Positions 46,586 to 57,135 of a DNA stretch of 64,000 bases are shown in pieces. Within the stretch, counting starts at the first letter, position 1. The number at the start of each line of letters is the position of its first letter. This DNA comes from Hepsetus odoe (taxonomy: Eukaryota; Chordata; Actinopteri; Characiformes; Hepsetidae). The stretch is taken from the NCBI GenBank assembly GCA_017165825.1, contig CM029367.1:30653814-30717813 (forward strand), read 5' to 3'. A program made the translations under genes and the position numbers. The notes beneath the pieces are model-generated. The model did no database searches and was not told where the DNA came from. It saw nothing but the letters and a program-made list of their open reading frames with translations.

Positions 46586-49096
46586 TTAAGAAAAGGTGCC
46601 CCAAAAACATGTGTAGAACATTTTTGAAGCTTAAGGAACTATCACAGGTTCTGTTGTTGTTTTATGGATTCCTCCTAGAACCCTGTGGGCATCAGGGAAG
46701 TTCCCTCATTTGCACATTTCATTTTCATCATTATTTACGGTAAGGTTTCTCTAACCAGGGATCTCAGGTGGACCAAAATCGTTCTCTATTCCTATGTGAT
46801 GCAGGGCTGGTTTTAGAACTTCTGCTACATCAGAACCAAAAATAATACTACTCTGTGAAGAGGGCAGCCTTAGATAGCCTTAAGGGTTTTGTTAAATAGA
46901 CTTCATTCAGCTCTCAGTTTATTGGGTGCTCCTACATTTTACCCACATTTTTGGTCATTTTTTAGGATCTCTATCATAGAAGTGCACAGTAGGTCTACAT
47001 ATACTGACCTTAGCCTTGCTGTATTGTAACACTGCTAACCAAAATTATTGGGATGCTGTGACATTCTCAATACAGCAGTGATGCCAACATGGTAAAGACA
47101 TTGTTGTGTGTGTGGCGATGGTTTGAGTGTATGGTTTGATGTAGCAACTGAGCTTATCACGCTATTGGTTGGACAAACATGAACCACTATGAATGAACTG
47201 AAGGCACGATGGAGAGTCCTGGTGGACACTTGCCGGGTAGGTTGGTAGGCAGCCCTTCTTCAGTCATACTGTTAGTTAGCTGTTCTTGGCACTTCAGGAA
47301 ACGTTCAATGACGAGCCTTTTGCACAGCACTTACCCCAGTCAATATGACTGAAAAAGGAAAGATAGGAGATGAGAAGAGATGTCTGATTTCCCATCCATC
47401 AATCCCCAGTGCATATCCCGTCAAATAAACACTAAAACAATTTACTGCAAGTGTACACAGTGGAAGTGCCAACGTTAACACTTCTTACGGCTGAACTGCC
47501 TCCAGGTCATTTTTCAGGGCAATATTTAATGTGAACTAAGATGTCCTTTCCATTTGAAGTCTCGGAGGAATAACTGGCTTTCCTATATTTGGCCAGGGGC
47601 TTCAGTCGGGAGGCACTGAAGCTCCGTGCCCACGATCCCCACTTTAAGGTGATCATGATGAATGGGGCTTCATTTGTTTAAGCCCGCATGGCAGTTTTAG
47701 TGTTTCTCCTATAAATTTAGCATAACCTCCACTGGCATCACCTGCAAAGCCAAGGAAGGAGAAACAAATCGCACTTTGCGGGTCGATTCGTCCCTTTTTA
47801 ATTGGTCGAAACTGTCAGAAGCGTCGACTTGAGTTAGCGCCCAGGAAAGTGCGGTAATGGGAGTAATGGCAAAGCTCCAGGGCTCAAAGCCTCTGCGCAT
47901 CGCTCCGAGCTCTCTTGGGAGACCTGAAACACCCCTGTCGAGGGAGAAGAAACAACCTTCCCGTTCTTCCAACGGAGGCCCAAATCTCACATTGGTCACG
48001 GCATTTCAAAACCACTGTAACAAATGACACCAGGCTTAGTGCTAATTTGGCAGGGATAATCTAAAGAGGGGAGAGGGGGAGATAGAGCGAGCAAGAGAGA
48101 GAGAGAGCAAAAAAATCTGATAGATGAACTCGGAGGAAACACTTTGGCCCTACATCAATAACACAAACACGAAAAGGGCCGCTTGGAAAACTGTGTTTAG
48201 CAAATGGATGGCATAGCTGTGCTAGTTTCCATCGCAAGGAGAGCGTGAATCACTCTGTCTCTGGAGCATTGCGCCGAGGCGTTTGAATTTGTTGAGATGA
48301 AGACGATGAAATTATTTATGTCTGAGTCCCACGCATTTTTAAAGAACACAAATCTGGCCTGTGTGAATTACAGCCGCTGACATAATTTAGACTCAGGCAG
48401 TAGTGCTAAGAAATCCTTGGCGGCGAAGCATGCATATTTATGTCCATGTCTCCTCCCTGACATGGTGACAGAAAATAATCTGTTCTGGTTTCCCAAATCA
48501 TATTTTCTCAGAATATGGAGCTGAGTTGGAGGGAGGTTCACAAGCACCAGCGAAAAATGCTGTTAAAAGGAGCACATGCATTAGCAGAGTTAAGCAACAC
48601 CCCAGAAAGCGCTTTTTCTCTGGGCATGCTAGGCATTCCTCCTTAGGCCTTTGAACCATGAGCTCTGAGGATGGCTCTAAAAGCTCTACTTTGAGGCAAG
48701 AGAGAATGCCAGGAAGTGAGCTCAAATGTGTCAGAGAAGAAGGAGGAGGGAGAAAAGACTCCGAGCACACAGATAACTGCCAGGAGGGAGACGGAACAGC
48801 CGTGGGAATCGGGAAAAAGAGCTTTGTGGCTATCGCTTTTTTTTTTTTTTTTTTTTTTTTACTTTTTTACTATTTTTTTTTTAATGGAGGTGGATGACCT
48901 CGTTTTATACGCAAATGTGTGAAACTGAGATATTTAGAAAGTGATGACAGTTAAGGCTGAGTTCTTGTAAGACTCAAAGACTCTGGTCTAAACTAAGTAT
49001 TAGCACAGCCTTGTAAACTAGTTATATTGTACTGCGGTCTAGAAACAGCTCTTCTCCACTTGATAAATGTCAATGAGATCAGTATATGAAAGGCCT
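46586..49096. other. gene-free DNA with complex blocks
   Basis: No exon found. The stretch 47480-48060 is of mixed composition without simple repeats and carries homeodomain-type TAATTG at 47799-47804; 48110-48480 is similar. Both could be enhancers, on inference only. A run of 24 T lies at 48837-48860. Confidence 0.5.
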
Positions 49097-49141
49097 TCTT
49101 CTTCTTCTTCTTCATCTTCTTCTTCTTCTTCTTCTTCTTTC
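49097..49141. repeat. (TTC)n tract at the 3' end of a reversed LINE
   Basis: About 14 TTC units with one CAT interruption. They are the A-rich (GAA)n tail of the adjoining minus-strand retroelement. Confidence 0.9.
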
Positions 49142-49445
49142 GGCTGCTCCCGTTAGGGGTCGCTGCATCTGATTTACCGTTTCCATTTCTTCCGGTCCTC
49201 TGCATCTTCCACGTTCAAACTGAGCAACTGCATGTCCTCTCTCACCACGTCCATAAGCCTTCTCTTTGACCTTCCTCGTTTCCTCTTTCTTGGCAGCTCC
49301 ATACTCAACATCCTTCTCCCAATATAATCCTCATCTCTCCTCTGGACCAACGCAACCTTACTTCCCTGACTTTGTTTCCAACACATCCAACCTGAACTGT
49401 CCCTCTAATATACTAAGTTCTAATCCTGTTCATCCTCCTGTCCAA
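49138..49445 (-). mobile_element. 3' end of a non-LTR retrotransposon (LINE), broken
   Basis: The minus strand encodes, at about 49180-49340, QRRDEDYIGRRMLSMELP then RKRKRGRSKRRLMDVVRED and VEDAEDRKKW. This is the typical C-terminal end of a LINE reverse-transcriptase polyprotein in fish. It is followed by AACGGGAGCAGCCGAAAG and a (GAA)n tail. The reading frame is disrupted upstream and nearly all of the element is missing (5' truncation). Clade is uncertain; an RTE/BovB-like origin is possible. Confidence 0.75.
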
Positions 49446-49481
49446 GTGTCCAGTGTGGGTTTGAGTCCCATGCATACATGT

Positions 49482-49849
49482 GAATCCAGTCTAAACACAG
49501 AGGGTTTAATTCTAACCAGCTTTGGTTACAATATTTGATACGACCACCGTTATTCTTCAGCACAGCCTGAACTCTCTTAGGCAAGCTTTCTTGTAATTTC
49601 TTTAAGCCATCTTCAAGAATAGTTCTCCAGGCTTCTTGAAGGACAGATCATTGTGTGGATTAAGCAACAGAAAACATTAAAACAGCTCAGGAACAGAGAC
49701 TGTACTGAAAATGAGAGACAAAAACTTTGTCCTTCACGAAACCTGGAAAAAGGTTAATCAACAATGCTTTAAATATACAAGAAAGCTTTTTGGAAGCAAA
49801 ATGATAGAATTAAGAGTGCCTGAAGACTTTTGAACAGTACTGTATGAAG
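49482..49849. mobile_element. DNA-transposon relic with one recognisable terminus
   Basis: Same family as 41878-42085 and 7640-7800. It contains ACCACCGTTATTCTTCAGC and ATAGTTCTCCAGGCTTCTTG and ends AAGACTTTTGAACAGTACTG followed by TA. The terminus resembles that of the 4125-4674 element (CAGTACTGTGCAAAA), suggesting related Tc1/mariner-type ends. No transposase is present. Confidence 0.7.
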
Positions 49850-50650
49850 TAAATGTTTCATTCTCAGAAACCCCCTTGTATGTTTGCTGAGGAGTAACAG
49901 GCATCCATTAGTGAAATCGAAGGGCAGTAACAAGTTAAAAGTGAAGCTGAGTCAGCAATGTATCTCACAACTTCTCCCAAAGTTCACGCTTGTGGTTTCT
50001 GGGTTGCTGGAGTACACTTACATGGTGTATTTTTGTACTTAACAAAAGTGTGTGATGTTTAAACTGCAGTTGTGCAGACCTTTATTCTATCTTCATGGGA
50101 GACTGCCCTTAATTCATGCACTTTCCAGTTCAAATTCCAGTTCTAACCTTAAAAAAAGTAAAAGAAAAATCCACAGGAAACCAAAATGTTTAGAGATAGG
50201 CTTTCTGTTTAGGCCATACTTATCTAACCATGGCTGCTTTCATTTTTAATTCCATTTTATTTTATAATTCTATGGTAGTGTGTTCACACACACAAAGAGT
50301 TCATATGGCTGTTCAAGGTTGAAGATTTTGTAAATGATATTCCTTGTTCTTTTTTGTCTTAAGCTTGTAGACATGCAAACACTCATATCTCAGCTCTTTT
50401 GTTGCGTTTCTACAGCGTTTCCTTTATCTACTGGTTTGAATGCTGCTTATTCACAGTCAAAAACATTTTAAAACAGGATTATTCGCTGTCAAAACATAAT
50501 TGTTTGGCTCCTCCTGGTTTATATGATGTGATAGGACTTGAAAGCCTAGAAAATGGGAGAGCTCACTTTACTATATCTACATTAGAGAAAAATATCTTGT
50601 TCCAAAAATGTAAGCCAGATATTTTAATGCCTTGAGATAACAGTAGTATT
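49850..50650. other. gene-free DNA
   Basis: AT-rich complex sequence; nothing recognisable. Confidence 0.6.
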
Positions 50651-50654
50651 ACAT

Positions 50655-51062
50655 AATCTCACTCACTCACTCACTCACTCACTCACTCACTCGCTCACTC
50701 ACTCACTCACTCTCTTAACCACTTGCCCTGATTAGGATTGTGATTGTGGTGAGGGAGTCTATCTCAGCTCTCACGGGGCGAAAGGCAGAGACACACCCTG
50801 GACAGGTCGCCAGTCCATAGCAGGACAGAAACCCAGACACACACACTCACACCTAGGGGACAATTTAACATCATTAAGCAACCTGCATGTCTTTGGACAG
50901 TGGGAGGAAACCTAAGCTCTTGAAGGAAACCAATACAGACAGAGGGAGAACATGTCCACTTCACACAGAAAAGAACCGGCGCGTCCCGCCTGGGAATCAA
51001 ACCCCAGACCTTTTCAGCTGTGAGGTGGCAGCACTACTCTGCACCACTGCGCTGGCCTATTG
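50655..51062 (-). repeat. dispersed fish retroelement, reversed, with (ACTC)n tail
   Basis: (ACTC)n at 50658-50712 is followed by CACACCCTGGACAGGTCGCC, then TTTGGACAGTGGGAGGAAAC, and a tRNA-like end GGGAATCAAACCCCAGACC. Sister copies lie at 53905-54030, 55085-55430 and 55455-55710. A very common teleost family with a simple-repeat tail; the exact name is uncertain. Confidence 0.75.
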
Positions 51063-51836
51063 CATAACTTGTCGATTTATAATACAAATAACGTTTTAAT
51101 CAATACAAATAAACTAAAATGGGATCATTAGGCATTTAGAGAAACCTAGAAGGCCTTGTGGGTCCTCAGGAGAAACCAAAGAACATCACTAGAGATTTCT
51201 TTTAAAAACTGAAAGCAAGTAAATAGGAAATAGAACTAGAAAGTGAAATGAGTCAAATGGTACACACGTTAAATACTTTATAACATTGAGTTATTGAGCT
51301 TTTTCCATTAAAGATGTTTTTTTTCTTCTTCTTCTTCTTCTGGAAAATCAATTTGTCTTTATTGGCTGCTTTGGCTTAAAATGTAGTGAATGAAAGGTGA
51401 TCTTTTAATTTTGCTGAACTCAGCAAAGGGTTTACCCCAATAAAATGGAGCCCACTGTGCTTTTAAATTGGACCAACTCAGAAAGCACACAACAACACAA
51501 AAGTGCATCTGCGAGTTTACTTATTCATATTCAGCGGGGAGGATAAAGGTACGAACTGGAATAATGAGAGTGTGCTGAGATAATTACTGCAGAATTTCAG
51601 TGAAGAATGTTGTTTTTATCCCCCTGCGTTGCTTAATAGGGTGTCACGCTGAGAAAAAAGGGCTTTGTGCTTTCCAAAACTGAGTGGATATCTCTGTTTT
51701 ATTGCTCTCTTCGAAGTATGAGCTGAGCACATGAACAATCAGTTTTCGAACACAATATGAGTATCAGTCAAGACAAAATCATTTGTTTGCATTTTGATGG
51801 ATGTTTGACTAAGGGATACTTGTGACATGAAGGCAT
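51063..51836. other. gene-free DNA
   Basis: Contains a short TTC tract at about 51325-51341. Segment 51400-51650 is complex and repeat-free, with no coding potential seen. Confidence 0.55.
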
Positions 51837-52014
51837 CCCAGACCAGTAGGTTGACCTGAGGTACCCTTGAGCAAGGTACTCTCCCTATCACTGCTCCCCG
51901 GGCTGTTTTAATAGCTGCCGCCTGCTGCACGGTGTGTATGGGTGAACTGCAGAGGTTGAATTTCATGACGACTCACTGTGTTTCACGATGACGAAAACAG
52001 TCACTTTCACTTTA
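51837..52014 (+). repeat. tRNA-derived SINE, family A, 5'-truncated
   Basis: Starts in the core (CAGACCAGTAGGTTGACCTG) and keeps GTACCCTTGAGCAAGGTAC and the 3' end. Confidence 0.85.
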
Positions 52015-53640
52015 CTTTTAATAAAAAACTCTGTCAAGAGACCTAAAAATGCTACTCAGTGATCTTGACATTTTGGGATTGTAGATCATCAAAACTCTGT
52101 CACGGCATGGCTAATGTGTGGAGATTGATGCTGCAGGCTCTGAGGTTAGTCTACAAAACTGGAAAACTAGTAGCCATAAAATTAACTTCTAGACTCTTTC
52201 ATCCCTTATTTGTCAATGAGCGGGAAGGTTCAATTACAGAAGAAAAAGGATTAACCTCTGATATTTCATGTGTGCTTATTTGCCAATGTCCTCAGGGACT
52301 AGGTAAAAAAAAAAGGAATAAATGAGAATCCTGAGAAACGTCCAGCAGATCACCATATAAGTAAAATGTGCTCATTCCTGTCTGTCTGTAACATGGCTTT
52401 AACCGTTCCTAAATTATTCCAAATCTTTGCCTTTTTGACTCCGAAAATGAATCAATTCCGTTTGATGTTTCTGTTTTATGAATCCCACTTATCTTTCAGA
52501 CTATGTGCCAGTGTCCTTTAAGTCCAAACACTTGCAATGTTTACATCCAAATTCCTTTTTCCGGGATTCGATCCAACTGCACTTACAGGGGGTGCTGGCC
52601 GGTTACAAAGGAAAGGAAGGGGAGGATGGAGGGGAAAGATATATATTTTGTTTTGCCACTCATCATAAAAGCCACGAGAGAGATCAGGACGTGCAAGGAT
52701 GAGCTCCAGACTCGGCCCAATTCAGCTTTGTCACCGTCGGGAAAAGAACACAGAGCTTTAGTCTTAAAATAACACACGCTTTCTGCATAAATAAATGTTT
52801 TTTTATGGGTAGGAGTGAAACATTAAATCGCTTTCGAACTGTAATTGAGGTGAAGGCTTTTTTTATTGCAAGATTAAAGCCAAGCAGATTATGTCCACTT
52901 GATAAATGTCAGGCAGATAAGTATCACAGTCGCAGGCTGCCTGTCAGTGTTTTGCATGTGACGACGGTTGCCCACAGTTGGCTAAACAAAAAGAGGGAGT
53001 GCAAAGGAGTGCTAATCCCCATCGTTGTGCAGCGGAACGATCGGCGGCCTTCGTGCGGAGTTTAGTAGGCCCATAAAAATCTTTGGCTGATTTTAGCTCA
53101 ACATCAGATTTTCCATGTTTATTTTCCTATTTTACAGTGGCCTTTGATATCCCTTCCAGGGTAATAATTATTCAATAATGTTTGGTCAGGTTGTCAGAAA
53201 TAACAGATTCCACTTTTGTAGAAGTTTATTTTTCACATGAACACACACACACATGCATAACAAGACAGGCCTAATGTACACCAAGCTGTCAACAGCACAA
53301 TAAAGGTTTGTTCTCACTTTTCCTCTCACCTATTTTTTCAAAACTGAAGGCAGTGGGAATGTGTTCTGAAATCATATATCAGTTCCACGCAGCGCCACCT
53401 CCTGTTGTGCCAAATGTCAAAACAGATTCTAATCGGGAAGTTCAACAAACATGACCAAATGAAGTATTCTCATGTACGCACTGCTGCATGCCTGGATGTG
53501 CGGTTTATTGCAGAAGTGGCTACTGTTGGACTGGTCCAGTAAACTCTGGAGCGAATAATGAGCCCCTGTGAACAGAAGGTCCGTAAGTGTAGCAGAGTCA
53601 CACACATCTTTTTCAGATAATAGGCTTCAGATAATTGGCC
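52015..53640. other. gene-free DNA
   Basis: No exon found. The stretch 52690-53080 is complex, repeat-free sequence with several TTTATTG and ATAAAT motifs, and is a candidate conserved non-coding element by appearance only. Confidence 0.5.
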
Positions 53641-53649
53641 TGTAATGCT

Positions 53650-53744
53650 TAGTTTTCAGCCTTAATATTCAGAGATGTCTAAAACTGAGTTAAAAACCAG
53701 TTACTGAAGTATTAGATATCTCTGAGTATTAAGGCTGAAAACTA
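53650..53744. repeat. 32-bp inverted repeat (hairpin)
   Basis: Left arm 53650-53681 and right arm 53713-53744 match at 30 of 32 positions when one is reversed, around a 31-nt loop. The arm reads TAGTTTTCAGCCTTAATATT and continues to GATGTCTA. Confidence 0.85.
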
Positions 53745-53904
53745 CTTTTTTCATTTTTTATCTTCCCTATACCATACAGGGCTGGATTAATCTGTTTATT
53801 GGTCCTAGTCCATGGAAAAATCTGAAGACCTCTTTAAATAAGATGTTTTACATATATAAACATAACTTGTCACTGTTGGAACACCTTGTATCTCCATTTT
53901 CAGT

Positions 53905-54030
53905 CAGTCAATTTCTGCCGCTTGTCCCCAACGGGGTCGGGGCGGGGGTGCTGGAGTCCATCCCAGCTCACACAGGGCGAAGGACGGGGACACACCCTGG
54001 ACAGGTCGCCAGCCTATCGCAGGGAGGAGC
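53905..54030 (-). repeat. dispersed fish retroelement, reversed fragment
   Basis: CGCTTGTCCCCAACGGGGTC and CACACCCTGGACAGGTCGCC match the family at 50655-51062. Only the tail part is present. Confidence 0.75.
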
Positions 54031-54498
54031 GAAATAAAAAACTAATTTGAGCATAATTTGAAAGCACCAGGTCTTTATATTGTGTGAAAACTAGAATTTG
54101 ATGAAAACATGTATGATAAAACTATGGGCCAAATAAAGGATTTCTTGCTTCTCTATAAATATAACAATGTTTCTAGACATGATGTTGGCTTGACTGGATA
54201 TTCTGGAAGAATGATCCCAGCTTAACTGGGTTGCCAAAGTTGTTGAGGTGACTAGGGTGAAGTTATAGCGGGACTGTCCTTTTTGCATGTACAGATACTT
54301 TTTAAATATTGTGATTTAAAACCACAAATCATGAAGTTAACAGACCTTTTCTCAACCTTTTTGCTCTTCATTCCACAAACAAACAAGAAAACAAACTTGC
54401 TCAAGGTCCACAAGCATATTCTTCTTCTTCAACATATTCTTCTTGGATGTCTCCTATGAGAAAAGAAAATATCCACATTTGTTGCAGCGTTTAATAAA

Positions 54499-54700
54499 GT
54501 GAAAGTGACTATTTGGCATGGCGAAACACACAGAGATGCATTCATTGCATTTCACCCACACACAACGTGCAGCAGGGGGCAGCTATTTAAAGCGCCCGGG
54601 GAGCAGTGTTGGGGATGATACCTTGCTCAAGGGTACCTCATGGCAACCTACTAGTCCAGGATACAAACCCTTCTGATCCTGGGATCTAGTCCCTAAACAC
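54499..54700 (-). repeat. tRNA-derived SINE, family A, reversed
   Basis: Reverse complement of the core (CCTTGCTCAAGGGTACCTCA) with a degraded tRNA-like head at the right edge. Confidence 0.85.
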
Positions 54701-55084
54701 TTTGTAAAACTACTCTCTGTCCTGGTCTAGAATTCTCAAAAAGTTACGTTAGAACCCAATTGAATGGCATCACAGAAAAAAAGCAGCTTTTTTTCTGAGC
54801 TGGTAGGCTGGTCGGTCATTTTCCAGCCTGAAAGTTCTGTTCAGAGACTGAGGGTTTCAGAGAAGATGCAAAAGCAAGGGATTTGCATTTTGAAAAAAAT
54901 AGCCTAATCTTAAACACATCCTCTCTCACTCCACTCTTTCTCGTCCATTTCAGAACATGACAAGTGGAATAACTTGCCAAAAGTTAGCCTGACAAAGTGG
55001 TGGCCCCCTACAGGCTATAGGGTTTAGCACATTACTGTGATAAACACGTGATTTTGTTTTTCATTTTTGTTATTTTGAGTTTGG

Positions 55085-55430
55085 TCAGCACAGTATCGCA
55101 GTGAGTAGGGCTGTCATCTCACATCAGGAAGGTTTGATTCCCATGAGGGTCAGTCCTGGTCCTGTGGAGTTCTTTCTTTGTCTGTGTGGGTTTCCTCCTG
55201 GTTTCCTCCCACTGTCCAAAGACTTCAGGTGGACTTGAGATGCTAAATTGCCCCCTAGGTGTGACCCTGTGAGGGACTGGTCTGTGTGTGTCTGAATGTC
55301 TGTCCTGCGATGGACTGACCTCCTGTTCAAGGTGTACCTCTGCTTCTAGGCCAATGAGAGCTAGGATAGACCACCCACCGCCCACTACCCTACTCAAGAT
55401 AAATGAGTAAATGAGTGAGTCACTAAATTG
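55085..55430 (+). repeat. dispersed fish retroelement, forward copy
   Basis: Contains GGTTTCCTCCCACTGTCCAA and TGTCCTGCGATGGACTGACC and ends in degenerate AATGAGT tail units. Same family as 50655-51062, opposite orientation. Confidence 0.75.
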
Positions 55431-55454
55431 TGTTTTCACACTATGTGTATCAGG

Positions 55455-55710
55455 GCCGTTCAAAGGTGGTGTGGTGTGTCGGTTAGCCTCATAACCAGAA
55501 GGTTCTGGGTTTGATTTCAGGAGCTCTGATTTTTCCCATAATCCAAAGACATGCACATCAAGGGGACTGGAGATGCTAAATTCCTAGGTGTGTCCCTGCA
55601 AGAAACTGGTGCCCAGTGCAGGGTGTTTCACCCTATGAAAGCTGGAACAGTCCTGCTCCACAACTTTGGTTAGGATAAGCAGCTCAGATAAAGAATGGAT
55701 GGTTGTTTTA
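55455..55710 (+). repeat. dispersed fish retroelement, second adjacent copy
   Basis: Shares GGTTCTGGGTTTGATTTCAG, CCAAAGACATGCA and GGATAAGCAG with the preceding copy, with internal deletions. Confidence 0.65.
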
Positions 55711-57076
55711 TTCAGTTGAAAGCCTCTCATTAGAATCAGAAACCTGAGTCTTCCCAGAAAAGACAAGAACTAATGTGCAACAGCTTGATGGCTGCGGTGT
55801 CTAATGGTCAGCATTGTAAAGTGGTTTGGAATTCACTTGCTAGGATTTGGGAGAAGCTTCTCATGGCGCTAATACGATGATGACTTTTTGCATTTATTTG
55901 CAACATTGCATTAATTTGTCAGCGAGGAAAAGGCAGCTGTTCTGCAGAGAGGCAGCTACTCTGCTGCGGTTTGAAAAGGCTGGCCTGCGCCGATGGCTAT
56001 TGAAAGCATTCCTGCGGTCATGTTTGATATGTGCCATTGTGATTTTGCACAACCTCATTTAATTGCTTTTGTTTCGTGTCACTATCTGAGGCCTTGGAAG
56101 GCACACAAAGGCAAGAGCGGCTATGAGTTTGTCATTTCACGTCACCTTCCCTGCCAGCAGCACTGGAAAGGCTTCCAGTCACCATCATGTTGATTGAATG
56201 CACAGCCATCGCTTCAGGAAGAAAGCTCTTTGATTTCGTCTTCATAAGAAAAACCCAATGACCCGTCATAAAGAGCCCCCCCAATCCACTGGTTCTAATC
56301 ACATGGGTCCTATCGCTGATGAGGCCTAGGGATGTCCACTGTCCAATTACCAGAGCCTCTCTCCCACAACATGTTTACATTCACATGGAAGTCCAGGAAG
56401 CCATCTGAAGAAGGATACGCAGATAAATGGGTGCTCTGAATTCTGGCATAGCGCGATAGCCGCTTCATGCACAGTAAACAGCATGGCTTTCCTTTTGGGG
56501 GGTGTCTCTTTTTCAACCTCTCTCTCTCTCTCTCTCTCTCTTGCTCTTGTCCTTTCACCCCATCCCCCCATGAACTTTCCTTTGCTCCCTGGAGTACTGG
56601 ACTGAGGCCTGGTCCAGCTCTGGATGAAGGATCTCTCTCAGTCCTGCTGATGGATGGTCACATTCTAATTTATGATAACCGATAAGCTTTCATGCTTTGG
56701 AGAGTTTGGAGGAGAGAGAGAAAAAGAGAGAAAAGGAAGCAAAGTTGACCTTCGCGCTTGAGCTCCAGTAAAAAAAAAATAATAAGGACTCCAGTGGAAA
56801 CGACCAGTCTAATGGGTGGTGAGGACACTCTGTACTAAAACAGAGTCGATATCTTTATCACTGCTTTCAGGACAAAATCTTTTTTGCTGCTTTGACATTG
56901 GTGCTGGACCAATGCAAATGATCCAAGATTGATTAGAGTAACAATAACTAACATACACCTTCAGTTGCAAGGAGATACAAGGTTTTGGTCTGAGAGAGAA
57001 CAGATATCCTAGAATCGCTAATTAAAGTGGATGTGGTTTGGTTTCCTTATGCGTAGAATATGTACTAGATGCTTGG
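55711..57076. other. gene-free DNA
   Basis: Complex sequence with a (CT)n tract at about 56519-56541. Segment 55890-56260 lacks repeats and could be conserved; no exon could be supported. Confidence 0.5.
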
Positions 57077-57135
57077 ACACCAGCACCCCCCCGCGACCCC
57101 GTTTGGGACAAGCGGCAGATAATGGATGGATGTTT
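57077..57135 (+). repeat. dispersed fish retroelement tail fragment
   Basis: GGACACCAGCACCCCCCCGC, GACAAGCGGCAGATAATGGA and TGGATG form the 3' end of the same family as 50655-51062. Confidence 0.7.

Noticed and set aside
49174..49386. Host gene encoding a basic Lys/Arg-rich protein
   Set aside because: The words match the C-terminal end of LINE polyproteins, followed by a (GAA)n tail. It is a truncated retrotransposon.
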